A stretch of DNA of 8,077 bases from Nocardioides sp. (GTDB lineage: Bacteria > Actinomycetota > Actinomycetes > Propionibacteriales > Nocardioidaceae), in the NCBI GenBank assembly GCA_025965295.1, contig JAOPXF010000164.1:1-8077 (forward strand), given 5' to 3'. Positions 1 through 5,761 of the stretch are shown piece by piece. Made by a program: the position numbers and the translations under genes. The notes under the pieces were generated by a model that worked only from the letters and a program-made list of their open reading frames with translations, was not told the DNA's origin and did no database searches. Each line of letters begins with the position of its first letter. Position 1 is the first letter of the stretch.

Positions 1-2
1 AG

Positions 3-1412
3 CCCGGCTCGGGCTCGTCGGTGATGGCGTACGCCGGCATCTGCCTGCAGGACGACCTCCAGCCGCACACCGACCCGTACTTCTCGCAGCGCACGATCGA
101 CGAGGTCGGTGCCTACACCACCACGGAGGCACCGCAGCCGGTGGAGATCCAGGACGTCTCCCTCACCGGGTTCGACACGGACGGGGACACCATCACGCTG
201 ACCTACCCCGGCTCGCCGGGCACGTTCACGCTGACCCGCGGGTCGACGTACGACGCGTCGCACATCGAGACCGCCGTCGAGGCGCTCACCGGCGTCGACG
301 TCACGGTCGCGGGCTGGGGCTACAACCCCTACACCGACCCGGACGCCTACCCGGCCACCCTCACCCAGCCGGACGACACGGGCTTCGAGGTGATGTTCGC
401 CGGCGACGCCGACCCCTACACCGCGGACAGCGACCGGGCGAACATGGACGACCTCGGCGTCGCTCCCTCCGTCGGCGTCACCGCGCACGTCGGTGAGACC
501 GCCAAGGGCGGACCCGCCGACAACCGGGGCAACGAGATCGTCGACACCACCAACCACGCGCCGCGGGTGAAGGCCCCGGCGAACAGGACGATCCCGATGC
601 GGACCCCGTTCACGCTGACCGGGTCCGGCACCGACGCCGACGGGGACCGGCTCAGCTATCTCTGGGAGCAGAACGACGTCGGCGGGGAGCGCGGGACCAA
701 GCTGGTCCGGAACCAGAAGGTCGACGGCCCGCTGTTCCGGGTCTTCGGGACCTACGCCCACGTGACCGACGAGGGCACGCTGCAGTCCCCGTCGCCGGGT
801 GAGAACATCGCCACGGGCAGTGCCAGCCGGACGTTCCCGGACATGGCGCAGATCCTCGCCGGCAACACCAACGCCAAGACCGGGAACTGCCCGAAGGTCC
901 CGCCGCTGCCGGCCAACCTGGACAACTACGAGCCGGTCAAGATGAGGCCACTCAACTGCTACTCGGAGTTCCTTCCGACGAAGGGGTATGTCGGGACCGC
1001 CGGCACCGCACGCAGCAACGCCGCCATGCACTTCCGGCTGACCGCGCGTGACGGCTTCGCCAACGGCGGCGGGACGGCGTACGACGACGTCGTGCTGCGC
1101 GTCTCCCAGACGGCCGGGCCCTTCCTCGTCACCTCGCAGGCGAAGAAGAAGCACAGCACGGTCAAGGGTGGGAAGCGCACCGTGGTCACCTGGGCCGTGA
1201 ACGGCACGAGGCCCCTGGCGAAGGCCGTCCGGATCCTGCTCTCCACCGACGGCGGCCAGACGTGGAAGAAGGTCCTCGCCAAGCGCACCGCCAACGACGG
1301 CAAGCAGGCCGTGCGGATCCCGCACGGCAAGACGTCGAAGGCGCGGATCAAGATCGAGGCGGTCGGCAACTACTTCTTCGACACCAACGACCGGAACTTC
1401 CGGATCAAGTAG
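3..1412 (+). CDS. Reprolysin-like (M12) zinc metalloprotease, C-terminal part (5' end outside window)
   Basis: The open frame runs in from the left edge, so the true start is outside; 469 residues are visible. Window residues 1-12 read PGSGSSVMAYAG, the Met-turn region that follows the HExxH zinc site in secreted bacterial reprolysin-like peptidases; the next stretch, with ICLQDDLQPHTDPYFS, is also typical of that family. Residues about 47-165 are a beta-rich segment beginning with a DTDGD motif. Residues about 185-230 resemble a PKD/cadherin-type domain (DADGD at 211-215, then LSYLWEQ). The last 98 residues (GPFLVTS onwards, with STDGGQTW and IKIEAVGNYFFD) are the C-terminal domain common in these secreted proteases. 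It probably acts outside the cell. The catalytic histidines cannot be checked here. Family call confident; substrate unknown. A strong hairpin begins 10 bp after the stop. Confidence 0.85.
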   Translation, partial: PGSGSSVMAYAGICLQDDLQPHTDPYFSQRTIDEVGAYTTTEAPQPVEIQDVSLTGFDTDGDTITLTYPGSPGTFTLTRGSTYDASHIETAVEALTGVDVTVAGWGYNPYTDPDAYPATLTQPDDTGFEVMFAGDADPYTADSDRANMDDLGVAPSVGVTAHVGETAKGGPADNRGNEIVDTTNHAPRVKAPANRTIPMRTPFTLTGSGTDADGDRLSYLWEQNDVGGERGTKLVRNQKVDGPLFRVFGTYAHVTDEGTLQSPSPGENIATGSASRTFPDMAQILAGNTNAKTGNCPKVPPLPANLDNYEPVKMRPLNCYSEFLPTKGYVGTAGTARSNAAMHFRLTARDGFANGGGTAYDDVVLRVSQTAGPFLVTSQAKKKHSTVKGGKRTVVTWAVNGTRPLAKAVRILLSTDGGQTWKKVLAKRTANDGKQAVRIPHGKTSKARIKIEAVGNYFFDTNDRNFRIK

Positions 1413-1421
1413 CGCGCCTCA

Positions 1422-1461
1422 CGACCGCCCGCGCCCGGCCAGTGCCGGGTGCGGGCGGTCG
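1422..1461 (+). terminator. Long GC-rich hairpin, likely terminator of the metalloprotease gene
   Basis: Arms 1422-1439 and 1444-1461 pair over 18 positions with a single G-U wobble and a four-base loop (CAGT). It starts 10 bp after the TAG stop. No T-run follows, so it is not a textbook intrinsic terminator, but U-less hairpins at gene ends are common in actinobacteria. It would insulate the cydA promoter from read-through. Confidence 0.7.
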
Positions 1462-1487
1462 CGCGTCCGGGCGGGGGCGCATCGACT

Positions 1488-1505
1488 TCGTGAAACTTTT
1501 CACAA
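1488..1505. promoter_or_regulatory. Predicted Rex operator (ROP) upstream of cydAB
   Basis: The site reads TCGTGAAACTTTTCACAA. Against the Rex consensus TTGTGAA-N4-TTCACAA, 13 of 14 specified bases match; only the second base differs. It contains the perfect inverted repeat GTGAAA-CT-TTTCAC and stands out as AT-rich in a GC-rich gap. In Streptomyces coelicolor Rex represses cydABCD through such sites and is released when NADH rises relative to NAD+. Here it sits about 40-57 bp upstream of the proposed cydA transcription start, just before the -35 box. The rex gene is not in the window. Confidence 0.85.
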
Positions 1506-1509
1506 TGTC

Positions 1510-1538
1510 TCGGCACCTCCAGGGTGCCGGCGTACGGT
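1510..1538 (+). promoter_or_regulatory. Predicted cydA promoter, leaderless
   Basis: The -10 box TACGGT (1533-1538) fits the actinobacterial TANNNT form. A weak -35 box TCGGCA (1510-1515, 4 of 6 to TTGACA) lies at an ideal 17-bp spacing. Six bases after the -10 comes GTG at 1545, so transcript start and start codon probably coincide. There is no Shine-Dalgarno sequence ahead of cydA, which agrees with a leaderless mRNA. Confidence 0.55.
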
Positions 1539-1544
1539 CGAAGC

Positions 1545-2963
1545 GTGGCTGTCTCAGCGATGATCCGCACCCTGGTCAACGACGCGCCGCCGGGGTTGCT
1601 GCCCGCCCGTGAGCAGATGGCGCTCTCGCTCGGCTGGCACATCGTGCTGGCCTGCTTCGGCGTCGCCTTCCCCACCATGATCTACGTCGTGCACCGGCGC
1701 GGGATCGTCCGCGACGACCCGGTCGCGCTGGGGCTGGCGCAGCGGTGGGCCAAGGTGTCGGCGGTGCTCTTCGCGATCGGTGCCGTGTCCGGGACGGTGC
1801 TGAGCTTCGAGATGGGGTTGCTGTGGCCCGGGCTGATGGGCCGCTTCGGCGACGTGCTCGGACTGCCCTTCGCGTTCGAGGGACTGTCGTTCTTCGTCGA
1901 GGCGATCTTCCTCGGCATCTACCTCTACGGCTGGCACCGGATGCCGCCGCGCCGACACCTGGCGATGCTGGTCCCGATGGGCGCCGCCGGGGTCATCGGC
2001 ACCTTCTGCGTGGTGTCGGTCAACGCCTGGATGAACAACCCGACCGGCTTTCGCATCGTCGACGGCGAGGTCACCGACGTACGCCCCTGGCGGGCGATGT
2101 TCAACGATGGAGTCTGGCTGCAGTTCGCGCACATGTGGGTGGGCGCCTTCATGCTGGTCGGCTTCGTCGTGTCCGGCGTGTACGCCGCCGGAATGCTCAG
2201 GGGCCGGCTCGACGAGCACCACCGGCTCGGATTCACGGTGCCGTTCGTCTTCGCCACGGTCGCCGCGCTGCTGCAGCCGTTGATCGGGCACGTGCTCGGT
2301 CTGCGGGTCGGGGACACCCAGCCGGCGAAGCTCGCCGCCTTCGAGCTCGCGACCACCACCGAGAGCCCGTCGCCGCTGCACCTCGGCGGGCTGCTGGTCG
2401 ACGGCGAGGTCCGCTGGGCCCTGAGCATCCCGCGGCTCGGCTCCCTGATCTCCCGCAACTCGTTGACCAAGCCGGTGCAGGGCCTGGACACCATCCCTGT
2501 CGCCGACAGGCCGCCGGTCAACATCACCCACGTCGCGTTCCAGTCGATGGTCGGCATCGGCACGCTGCTGGCGCTGGTCGTCGTGCTCTTCTGGCTGGCT
2601 CGGTGGCGCGGTCGGGACCTGACCGGGAACCGGTGGTTCCTGCGGTTCTCCGTGCTCGCGGGACCGCTGGCCGTCATCGCCCTCGAGTGCGGCTGGGTCG
2701 CCACCGAGGTCGGTCGTCAACCCTGGACGGTCTGGCAGGTGCTGCGCACGAGCGACGCGGCCTCGACGAGCACCGGGCTCTGGTGGAGCTACGCCGGGGC
2801 CTTCGTCGTCTACATCGGGATGACCGTGGGGGCGTTCGTCGTGCTGCGGTCGATGGCCCGCCGGTGGCGCGCGGGGGAGCTGGACCTGCCCAGTCCCTAC
2901 GGTCCCCAGCCGGCGGTGGTTGACGCCCCCGACCCGACGGAGCCGACGGAGCCGGCGCGATGA
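1545..2963 (+). CDS. cydA: Cytochrome bd-type quinol oxidase subunit I
   Basis: Haem-bearing subunit of cytochrome bd oxidase, which oxidises quinol and reduces O2 to water at the membrane. From the GTG at 1545 it has 472 residues and about nine membrane helices. Expected ligands are all visible: His32 (SLGWH, haem at the O2 site), Glu112 and Glu119 (FEGLSFFVE), His196 and Met335 (haem b558), and Glu388 next to GRQPW (390-394). The Q-loop between helices 6 and 7 has the conserved Lys262 and Glu267 (GDTQPAKLAAFE) and is the short form, lacking the insertion of the E. coli protein. It looks closest to the CioA-like branch found in many actinobacteria. The start at 1545 is chosen from the leaderless promoter; GTG 1524 and ATG 1560 are alternatives. 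The C-terminus is a polar Pro/Glu tail (DPTEPTEPAR). It overlaps cydB by 4 bp. Confidence 0.95.
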   Translation: MAVSAMIRTLVNDAPPGLLPAREQMALSLGWHIVLACFGVAFPTMIYVVHRRGIVRDDPVALGLAQRWAKVSAVLFAIGAVSGTVLSFEMGLLWPGLMGRFGDVLGLPFAFEGLSFFVEAIFLGIYLYGWHRMPPRRHLAMLVPMGAAGVIGTFCVVSVNAWMNNPTGFRIVDGEVTDVRPWRAMFNDGVWLQFAHMWVGAFMLVGFVVSGVYAAGMLRGRLDEHHRLGFTVPFVFATVAALLQPLIGHVLGLRVGDTQPAKLAAFELATTTESPSPLHLGGLLVDGEVRWALSIPRLGSLISRNSLTKPVQGLDTIPVADRPPVNITHVAFQSMVGIGTLLALVVVLFWLARWRGRDLTGNRWFLRFSVLAGPLAVIALECGWVATEVGRQPWTVWQVLRTSDAASTSTGLWWSYAGAFVVYIGMTVGAFVVLRSMARRWRAGELDLPSPYGPQPAVVDAPDPTEPTEPAR

Positions 2964-3961
2964 CGCTGGCCCTCGCAGTGGCGGCCGCGCTCTTCGTCGG
3001 CGTGACGGCGTACGCCCTCTTCGGCGGAGCCGACTTCGGCTCGGGGTTCTTCGACCTCACCGCGGGCGGCTCGAGCCGGGGCGGTGAGCTGCGCACCCTC
3101 ATCGACCACAGCATCGGGCCGGTCTGGGAGGCCAACCACGTCTGGCTGATCTACGTGCTGGTGATGTGGTGGACCGGGTTCCCCACGGCCTTCGCGGCCG
3201 CGATGAGCACCCTCATCGTGCCGATGCTCCTGGCCCTGCTGGGGATCGTGCTGCGGGGAGCGAGCTTCGCGTTCCGCAAGTACTCCGCGACGCTCGCGCA
3301 GGCGCGGCTCTTCGGCATCGTGTTTGCCGGGTCGTCCCTGATCACGCCGTTCTTCCTGGGAGCGGTCGCCGGCGCCGTGGCCTCCGGGCGGGTGCCGGCC
3401 ACGGGTCAGGGCGACGTCTGGTCGTCCTGGCTGACGCCCACCTCGCTCCTGGGCGGCGCGATCGCGGTCGGCACGTGTGCCTTCCTCGCGGGCGTCTTCC
3501 TCACCGCAGACGCCGCGCGCGGTGGCCGGGGCGCGCTGGCCGAGTCGCTGCGCGTCCGCACCCTGGGGGTCGGGGTCGCGACCGGGGTCATCGTCTTCAC
3601 CGCGCTGGTCCCGATCCAGCACGACGCGCCCACGCTCGCGGCTGGACTCGAGGGCCGGGCGGCCCCGCTGATCGTCGCGTCCGGCCTGGCCGGGGTGGCC
3701 ACCCTCGTGCTGCTGACCCGACGCCGGTACGACGTGGCGCGGCTCACCGCACTCGTGGCGGTCGCGACCGTGGTGTCCGGTTGGGGGGTCGCCCAGTACC
3801 CCTGGCTGCTGGTCGACGAGCTCAGCATCGCCGACGCCGCCGGTGCTCCGGCGACCCTGCAGGGGCTGCTGCTGGTGGTGGCGCTCGCGGTCGTGGTCGT
3901 CGTCCCCGCGCTCGGCTACCTGTTCTGGCTCACCCAGTCCGAGCGGTGGTCCCGCGACTGA
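2960..3961 (+). CDS. cydB: Cytochrome bd-type quinol oxidase subunit II
   Basis: Second, haem-poor subunit of the bd oxidase, paired with CydA as a membrane heterodimer. It has 333 residues, normal for short bacterial CydB. Family signatures are in order: GGADFGSGFFDL (22-33), IGPVWEANHVWLI (52-64), FPTAFA (74-79) and LRGASFAFRKY (98-107), followed by several further hydrophobic helices and a short charged end. The ATG shares bases with the cydA stop (ATGA), implying translational coupling; GGAG at 2948-2951, eight bases upstream, is a fair Shine-Dalgarno sequence lying within cydA. It is presumably co-transcribed with cydA under Rex control. No cydD/cydC transporter genes follow; the next gene is on the other strand. 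Confidence 0.95.
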   Translation: MTLALAVAAALFVGVTAYALFGGADFGSGFFDLTAGGSSRGGELRTLIDHSIGPVWEANHVWLIYVLVMWWTGFPTAFAAAMSTLIVPMLLALLGIVLRGASFAFRKYSATLAQARLFGIVFAGSSLITPFFLGAVAGAVASGRVPATGQGDVWSSWLTPTSLLGGAIAVGTCAFLAGVFLTADAARGGRGALAESLRVRTLGVGVATGVIVFTALVPIQHDAPTLAAGLEGRAAPLIVASGLAGVATLVLLTRRRYDVARLTALVAVATVVSGWGVAQYPWLLVDELSIADAAGAPATLQGLLLVVALAVVVVVPALGYLFWLTQSERWSRD

Positions 3962-3978
3962 CCGACGTCAGTCCCGCG
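3953..3978 (+). terminator. Hairpin across the cydB stop codon, possible terminator
   Basis: A perfect 7-bp stem GACTGAC/GTCAGTC (3956-3962 and 3967-3973, loop CGAC) spans the TGA stop; three more pairs (3953-3955 with 3976-3978) can form beyond a two-base bulge. There is no T-run. It may end the cydAB transcript in the 73-bp convergent gap, but a hairpin over a stop codon could also be chance. Confidence 0.4.
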
Positions 3979-4012
3979 CGAGGACGACGTGCTCGGGTTC
4001 CTGGCAGCCGGC

Positions 4013-4036
4013 GACCTCGGCGGCGGCCGATCGGTC
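4013..4036 (-). terminator. Hairpin at the thioesterase gene end, possible terminator
   Basis: Read on the minus strand, GACC and TCGGC pair with GCCGA and GGTC around a CGCC loop, giving a 9-bp stem interrupted by a two-base bulge. It begins at the second base of the thioesterase stop codon. No T-run follows. It could serve transcripts from either side of the convergent gap. Confidence 0.35.
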
Positions 4037-4535
4037 AGCGCAGCGCCATCGTCCCGGAGACGGGCGCGTCCCAGGTCAGGGCGGCGTGCTCGGCGATCCG
4101 GGCGTCCAGGGCGGCGGCGACGTTGTCGGGCCACGGGGCGGTGCGCCGGCTCTCCATCGAGATGTGCACGAAGATCTCCTCCATCACGTAGCTCACCTGC
4201 TCGTGGGAGTCGTCGAGGAGGTAGACGAGCACGTGGGCGGCCCGCTCGGAGCGGCCGAGCAGCCGCACCCGCGCCGACATCCGGTCACCGGTGCGCAGCT
4301 CGTGCAGGTAGGTCAGGTGGTGCTCGACCGAGAAGCAGGCGTGCCCGGCGGCGGTCGGCCAGTTCTGCGGGATCCCCAGCTCGACGAGGGACTCGTCGAG
4401 CCCCTCGCTGGCGATGCCGAGGTAGTGGCGCACGTTGAGGTGCCCGTTCACGTCCTCGAAGGCCACCGGGACGGGCTGCTCGGCGAAGGCCGGGAGGCCG
4501 ACGATCTGGTCGTAGGTCGGCTGCAGTCTGCTCAC
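4035..4535 (-). CDS. Acyl-CoA thioesterase-like protein, hotdog fold
   Basis: The product has 166 residues, the size of a single hotdog domain. The 4-hydroxybenzoyl-CoA thioesterase-type signature is clear: Asp28 followed by NGHLNVRHYL (30-39), where the Asp is the usual catalytic or substrate-positioning residue and the GH(L/M)N stretch starts the long central helix. HHLTYLHELRTGD (72-84) matches the strand that follows in this family, and RLLGRSERAAHVLVYL fits the next beta strands. No signal peptide or membrane helix is visible, so it is cytoplasmic. The expected reaction is hydrolysis of an acyl-CoA thioester; the substrate cannot be read from sequence. The start is GTG at 4535, with a -10 box just upstream and no Shine-Dalgarno sequence. 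It is divergent from the membrane-protein gene at 4642 and convergent with cydB, with no evident link to the oxidase. Confidence 0.8.
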   Translation of the reverse strand: MSRLQPTYDQIVGLPAFAEQPVPVAFEDVNGHLNVRHYLGIASEGLDESLVELGIPQNWPTAAGHACFSVEHHLTYLHELRTGDRMSARVRLLGRSERAAHVLVYLLDDSHEQVSYVMEEIFVHISMESRRTAPWPDNVAAALDARIAEHAALTWDAPVSGTMALR

Positions 4536-4543
4536 GTGGGCCG

Positions 4544-4549
4544 ACGATA
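4544..4549 (-). promoter_or_regulatory. Predicted -10 box of the thioesterase gene
   Basis: TATCGT on the minus strand fits TANNNT. Six bases further comes an A at 4537, giving a leader of only two bases before the GTG start at 4535. No convincing -35 box is present at 16-18 bp. The near-leaderless geometry matches that of the neighbouring plus-strand genes. Confidence 0.4.
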
Positions 4550-4589
4550 CTGAACGCCGCCCTGCGCGCCGCCGGTGGGCTATCGGGGG

Positions 4590-4612
4590 CCCGTTGCGCG
4601 TTGCGCCACGGG
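4590..4612. repeat. Imperfect inverted repeat in the divergent intergenic region, possible operator
   Basis: CCCGT-T-GCGC-GTT-GCGC-C-ACGGG: nine pairs per arm with one mismatch and a 3-bp centre. It lies 106 bp or less from both divergent starts and covers roughly -52 to -30 relative to the proposed start of the gene at 4642, where a repressor or activator could act. I do not recognise the motif as that of a known regulator. Confidence 0.4.
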
Positions 4613-4629
4613 GAAGGGCTGTCGACCCC

Positions 4630-4635
4630 TAACGT
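4630..4635 (+). promoter_or_regulatory. Predicted -10 box of the six-helix membrane protein gene, leaderless
   Basis: TAACGT fits TANNNT, and exactly six bases later lies GTG at 4642, the same spacing as at cydA. No -35 box is recognisable at 16-18 bp; an inverted repeat occupies that area instead, so an activator may be needed (inference). Confidence 0.45.
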
Positions 4636-4641
4636 GTGGTT

Positions 4642-5277
4642 GTGCAAAAGGAGCTGGACTGGGTCCCCGTCTCGTCGGCACTGTTGGTGACCGGCGCGAT
4701 GGCGCTGTGCTTCGCCTCCCTGCTGTCTCCGACCGGTGGCGACTCGTCCGACTCGTTCACGATCGTCGAGCAGCACGACGGCCGCTGGCTGGCCGTTGCC
4801 GTCATCTACTTCATCGCCTCGGTCACGTTGACCCTCGGCCTGCCGTCCGTGCTCTCACTCTTCGACCGCAAGGGCCGGCGACTCGGCACCACCAGCGCGG
4901 TCGTGCTGTCGGTGGGCTTCATCGGGACCGCGGGCTTCGCGATGCTGTTGGTCTTCTTCCGGGCCCTGGTCATCACCGGTTCGGTCGTCAACAAGGGCCT
5001 CGACGACGTCACCCACGACGCGGGGCTGTCGATCTTCCTCTACGGCTGGATCGCGGCGTTCTACGTCGGCGAGCTGCTGCTCGGGATCGCCCTGCTGATG
5101 GCCAGGACCACGCCGCGCTGGATCCCGCTGGTGCTGCTGGGCCACGTGCTGTTCCTGCCGGTGCAGAACTTCCTGCCCGAGCTCGTCGGCAAGTCCACCG
5201 TGCTGCTGCTGGCGGTCGGCTTCGCCGGCATCGCGATCGAGGCGGTCGCGCGCGACAACGGTCGTCCGCGCTTCTGA
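4642..5277 (+). CDS. Unrecognised six-helix integral membrane protein
   Basis: I do not recognise the family with confidence. The 211-residue product has six predicted membrane helices, about residues 10-29, 50-74, 86-110, 129-153, 159-178 and 185-203. A polar loop follows helix 1 (about 30-48, rich in Ser/Asp), and a basic stretch follows helix 2 (DRKGRRLG), suggesting that side is cytoplasmic. No catalytic motif, cysteine pair or transporter signature stands out. The overall look resembles DUF4386-like actinobacterial membrane proteins, but that is only an impression. The start at GTG 4642 is chosen because it falls at the expected transcription start; GTG 4636 in the same frame would lie upstream of it. 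The gene ends 4 bp before the stop of the minus-strand gene that follows, so the two transcripts must overlap at their ends. Confidence 0.8.
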   Translation: MQKELDWVPVSSALLVTGAMALCFASLLSPTGGDSSDSFTIVEQHDGRWLAVAVIYFIASVTLTLGLPSVLSLFDRKGRRLGTTSAVVLSVGFIGTAGFAMLLVFFRALVITGSVVNKGLDDVTHDAGLSIFLYGWIAAFYVGELLLGIALLMARTTPRWIPLVLLGHVLFLPVQNFLPELVGKSTVLLLAVGFAGIAIEAVARDNGRPRF

Positions 5278-5281
5278 GTCG

Positions 5282-5668
5282 TCAGCGCAGGGCTCGGCGG
5301 CGGGGGCGGCCCAGGCCGGCGAAGAGCACGAGGCCGGCCATGGCCAGGACCAGGCCGGCGACGAGCCAGGGCCACGGGCTCATCTCCTCGGTGCACTCGA
5401 GGCCGCCCGTGATGGCGTGGCAGACCTCTCCGGGTCCGCCCCGGTTGAGCCAGGCGATGTAGAACAGCGGCGCGGCGGCGCCGGAGAGCGCGCCGGCGAG
5501 GGCACGTCCGGGGCCGCCCCACCAGAGCAGCAGCCCGCACAGCAGGGCGGCCACCGGCAGCACGAAGACCCCGATCGTCAGGATGCTCACCAGGCCCAGG
5601 CAGAGCGCCGCGCCACCCACGGTCCAGAGGACGAAGAGCAGGTCGGGAGAGCGTCGGTGCGTGATCAA
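5282..5668 (-). CDS. Unrecognised four-helix membrane protein with a Cys pair
   Basis: The 128-residue product has no named family that I can assign. Helices are predicted at about 10-29, 31-50, 57-74 and 98-117, with a basic tail (RPRRRALR). Between helices 3 and 4 is a loop with NRGGPGEVCH and LECTEEMSPWPW; Cys83 and Cys92 lie nine residues apart and, by the positive-inside rule, probably face outside, where they could form a disulfide. Similar GPG-x2-C...C-x-E...PWPW loops are, to my recollection, common in small actinobacterial membrane proteins. The start is TTG at 5668, supported by the Shine-Dalgarno-like GGAAGG (5676-5681) seven bases upstream. The frame stays open far upstream antisense to the CAP gene, but that extension has no membrane-protein character. 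It is divergent from the CAP gene and convergent with the six-helix gene. Confidence 0.75.
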   Translation of the reverse strand: MITHRRSPDLLFVLWTVGGAALCLGLVSILTIGVFVLPVAALLCGLLLWWGGPGRALAGALSGAAAPLFYIAWLNRGGPGEVCHAITGGLECTEEMSPWPWLVAGLVLAMAGLVLFAGLGRPRRRALR

Positions 5669-5675
5669 GCGGTCG

Positions 5676-5681
5676 CCTTCC
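5676..5681 (-). promoter_or_regulatory. Shine-Dalgarno site fixing a TTG start
   Basis: GGAAGG on the minus strand, with seven bases to TTG at 5668. It is the only gene first in its transcript here that shows a ribosome-binding site, and it decides the start of the 128-residue protein because no ATG or GTG lies suitably placed. Confidence 0.6.
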
Positions 5682-5700
5682 GTCGGGTCCGTGCCCGACG
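5681..5700. repeat. Perfect inverted repeat abutting the ribosome-binding site of the 128-residue gene
   Basis: CGTCGGG (5681-5687) and CCCGACG (5694-5700) are exact inverted copies around TCCGTG. On the minus strand the last stem base is the first base of the GGAAGG site, and the far arm overlaps a -10-like box. It could be an operator, or, if transcription starts further upstream, an mRNA hairpin beside the ribosome-binding site. Confidence 0.5.
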
Positions 5701-5703
5701 CTA
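5698..5703 (-). promoter_or_regulatory. Possible -10 box for the 128-residue membrane protein gene
   Basis: TAGCGT on the minus strand fits TANNNT. An A at 5692, six bases on, would give a 24-base leader that includes the GGAAGG site. No -35 box is recognisable in the G-rich stretch behind it. Weak. Confidence 0.3.
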
Positions 5704-5727
5704 TCCCGCGGTGGGCGGGCAGGGGGG

Positions 5728-5756
5728 AAGACAGACGCCCGGTATCCACGTACGGT
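5728..5756 (+). promoter_or_regulatory. Predicted promoter of the CAP protein gene, leaderless
   Basis: The -10 box TACGGT (5751-5756) is identical to that of cydA, with a -35 box AAGACA (5728-5733, 4 of 6 to TTGACA) at 17-bp spacing. GTG at 5762 is five bases after the -10 and is followed directly by ATG at 5765, so the mRNA would have no leader or only a few bases. Confidence 0.55.
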
Positions 5757-5761
5757 GCCCC

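Noticed and set aside
1499..1504. TTCACA as a good -35 box (5 of 6)
   Set aside because: No TANNNT box lies 16-18 bp further on. The sequence is better explained as the right arm of the Rex site.
1524..1544. GTG at 1524 as the cydA start
   Set aside because: It would place the start codon upstream of the -10 box; the extra residues (MPAYGRS) do not look like CydA. ATG 1560 remains possible.
1554..2720. A 388-codon open frame antisense to cydA
   Set aside because: Its translation is dominated by Arg, Gly, Pro, Asp, Glu and Gln with no domain, as expected of antisense reading in GC-rich DNA; cydA on the other strand has every family residue.
4646..4653. AAAAGGAG as a strong Shine-Dalgarno site for a later start of the six-helix protein
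   Set aside because: No in-frame ATG, GTG or TTG occurs 5-12 bases downstream; the motif encodes Lys-Glu within the protein.
5313..5359. Three copies of AGGCCGGC and a 7-bp stem with a 12-base loop (5314-5339)
   Set aside because: They fall inside the coding sequence of the 128-residue protein, where Leu-Ala-Gly codons produce such repeats; a role as terminator for the opposite gene is possible but unsupported.
5417..5761. In-frame upstream extension of the CAP protein
   Set aside because: The added residues are polar, Gln/Arg-rich and antisense to the 128-residue gene, and they would bury the obvious signal peptide; the promoter lies downstream of them.
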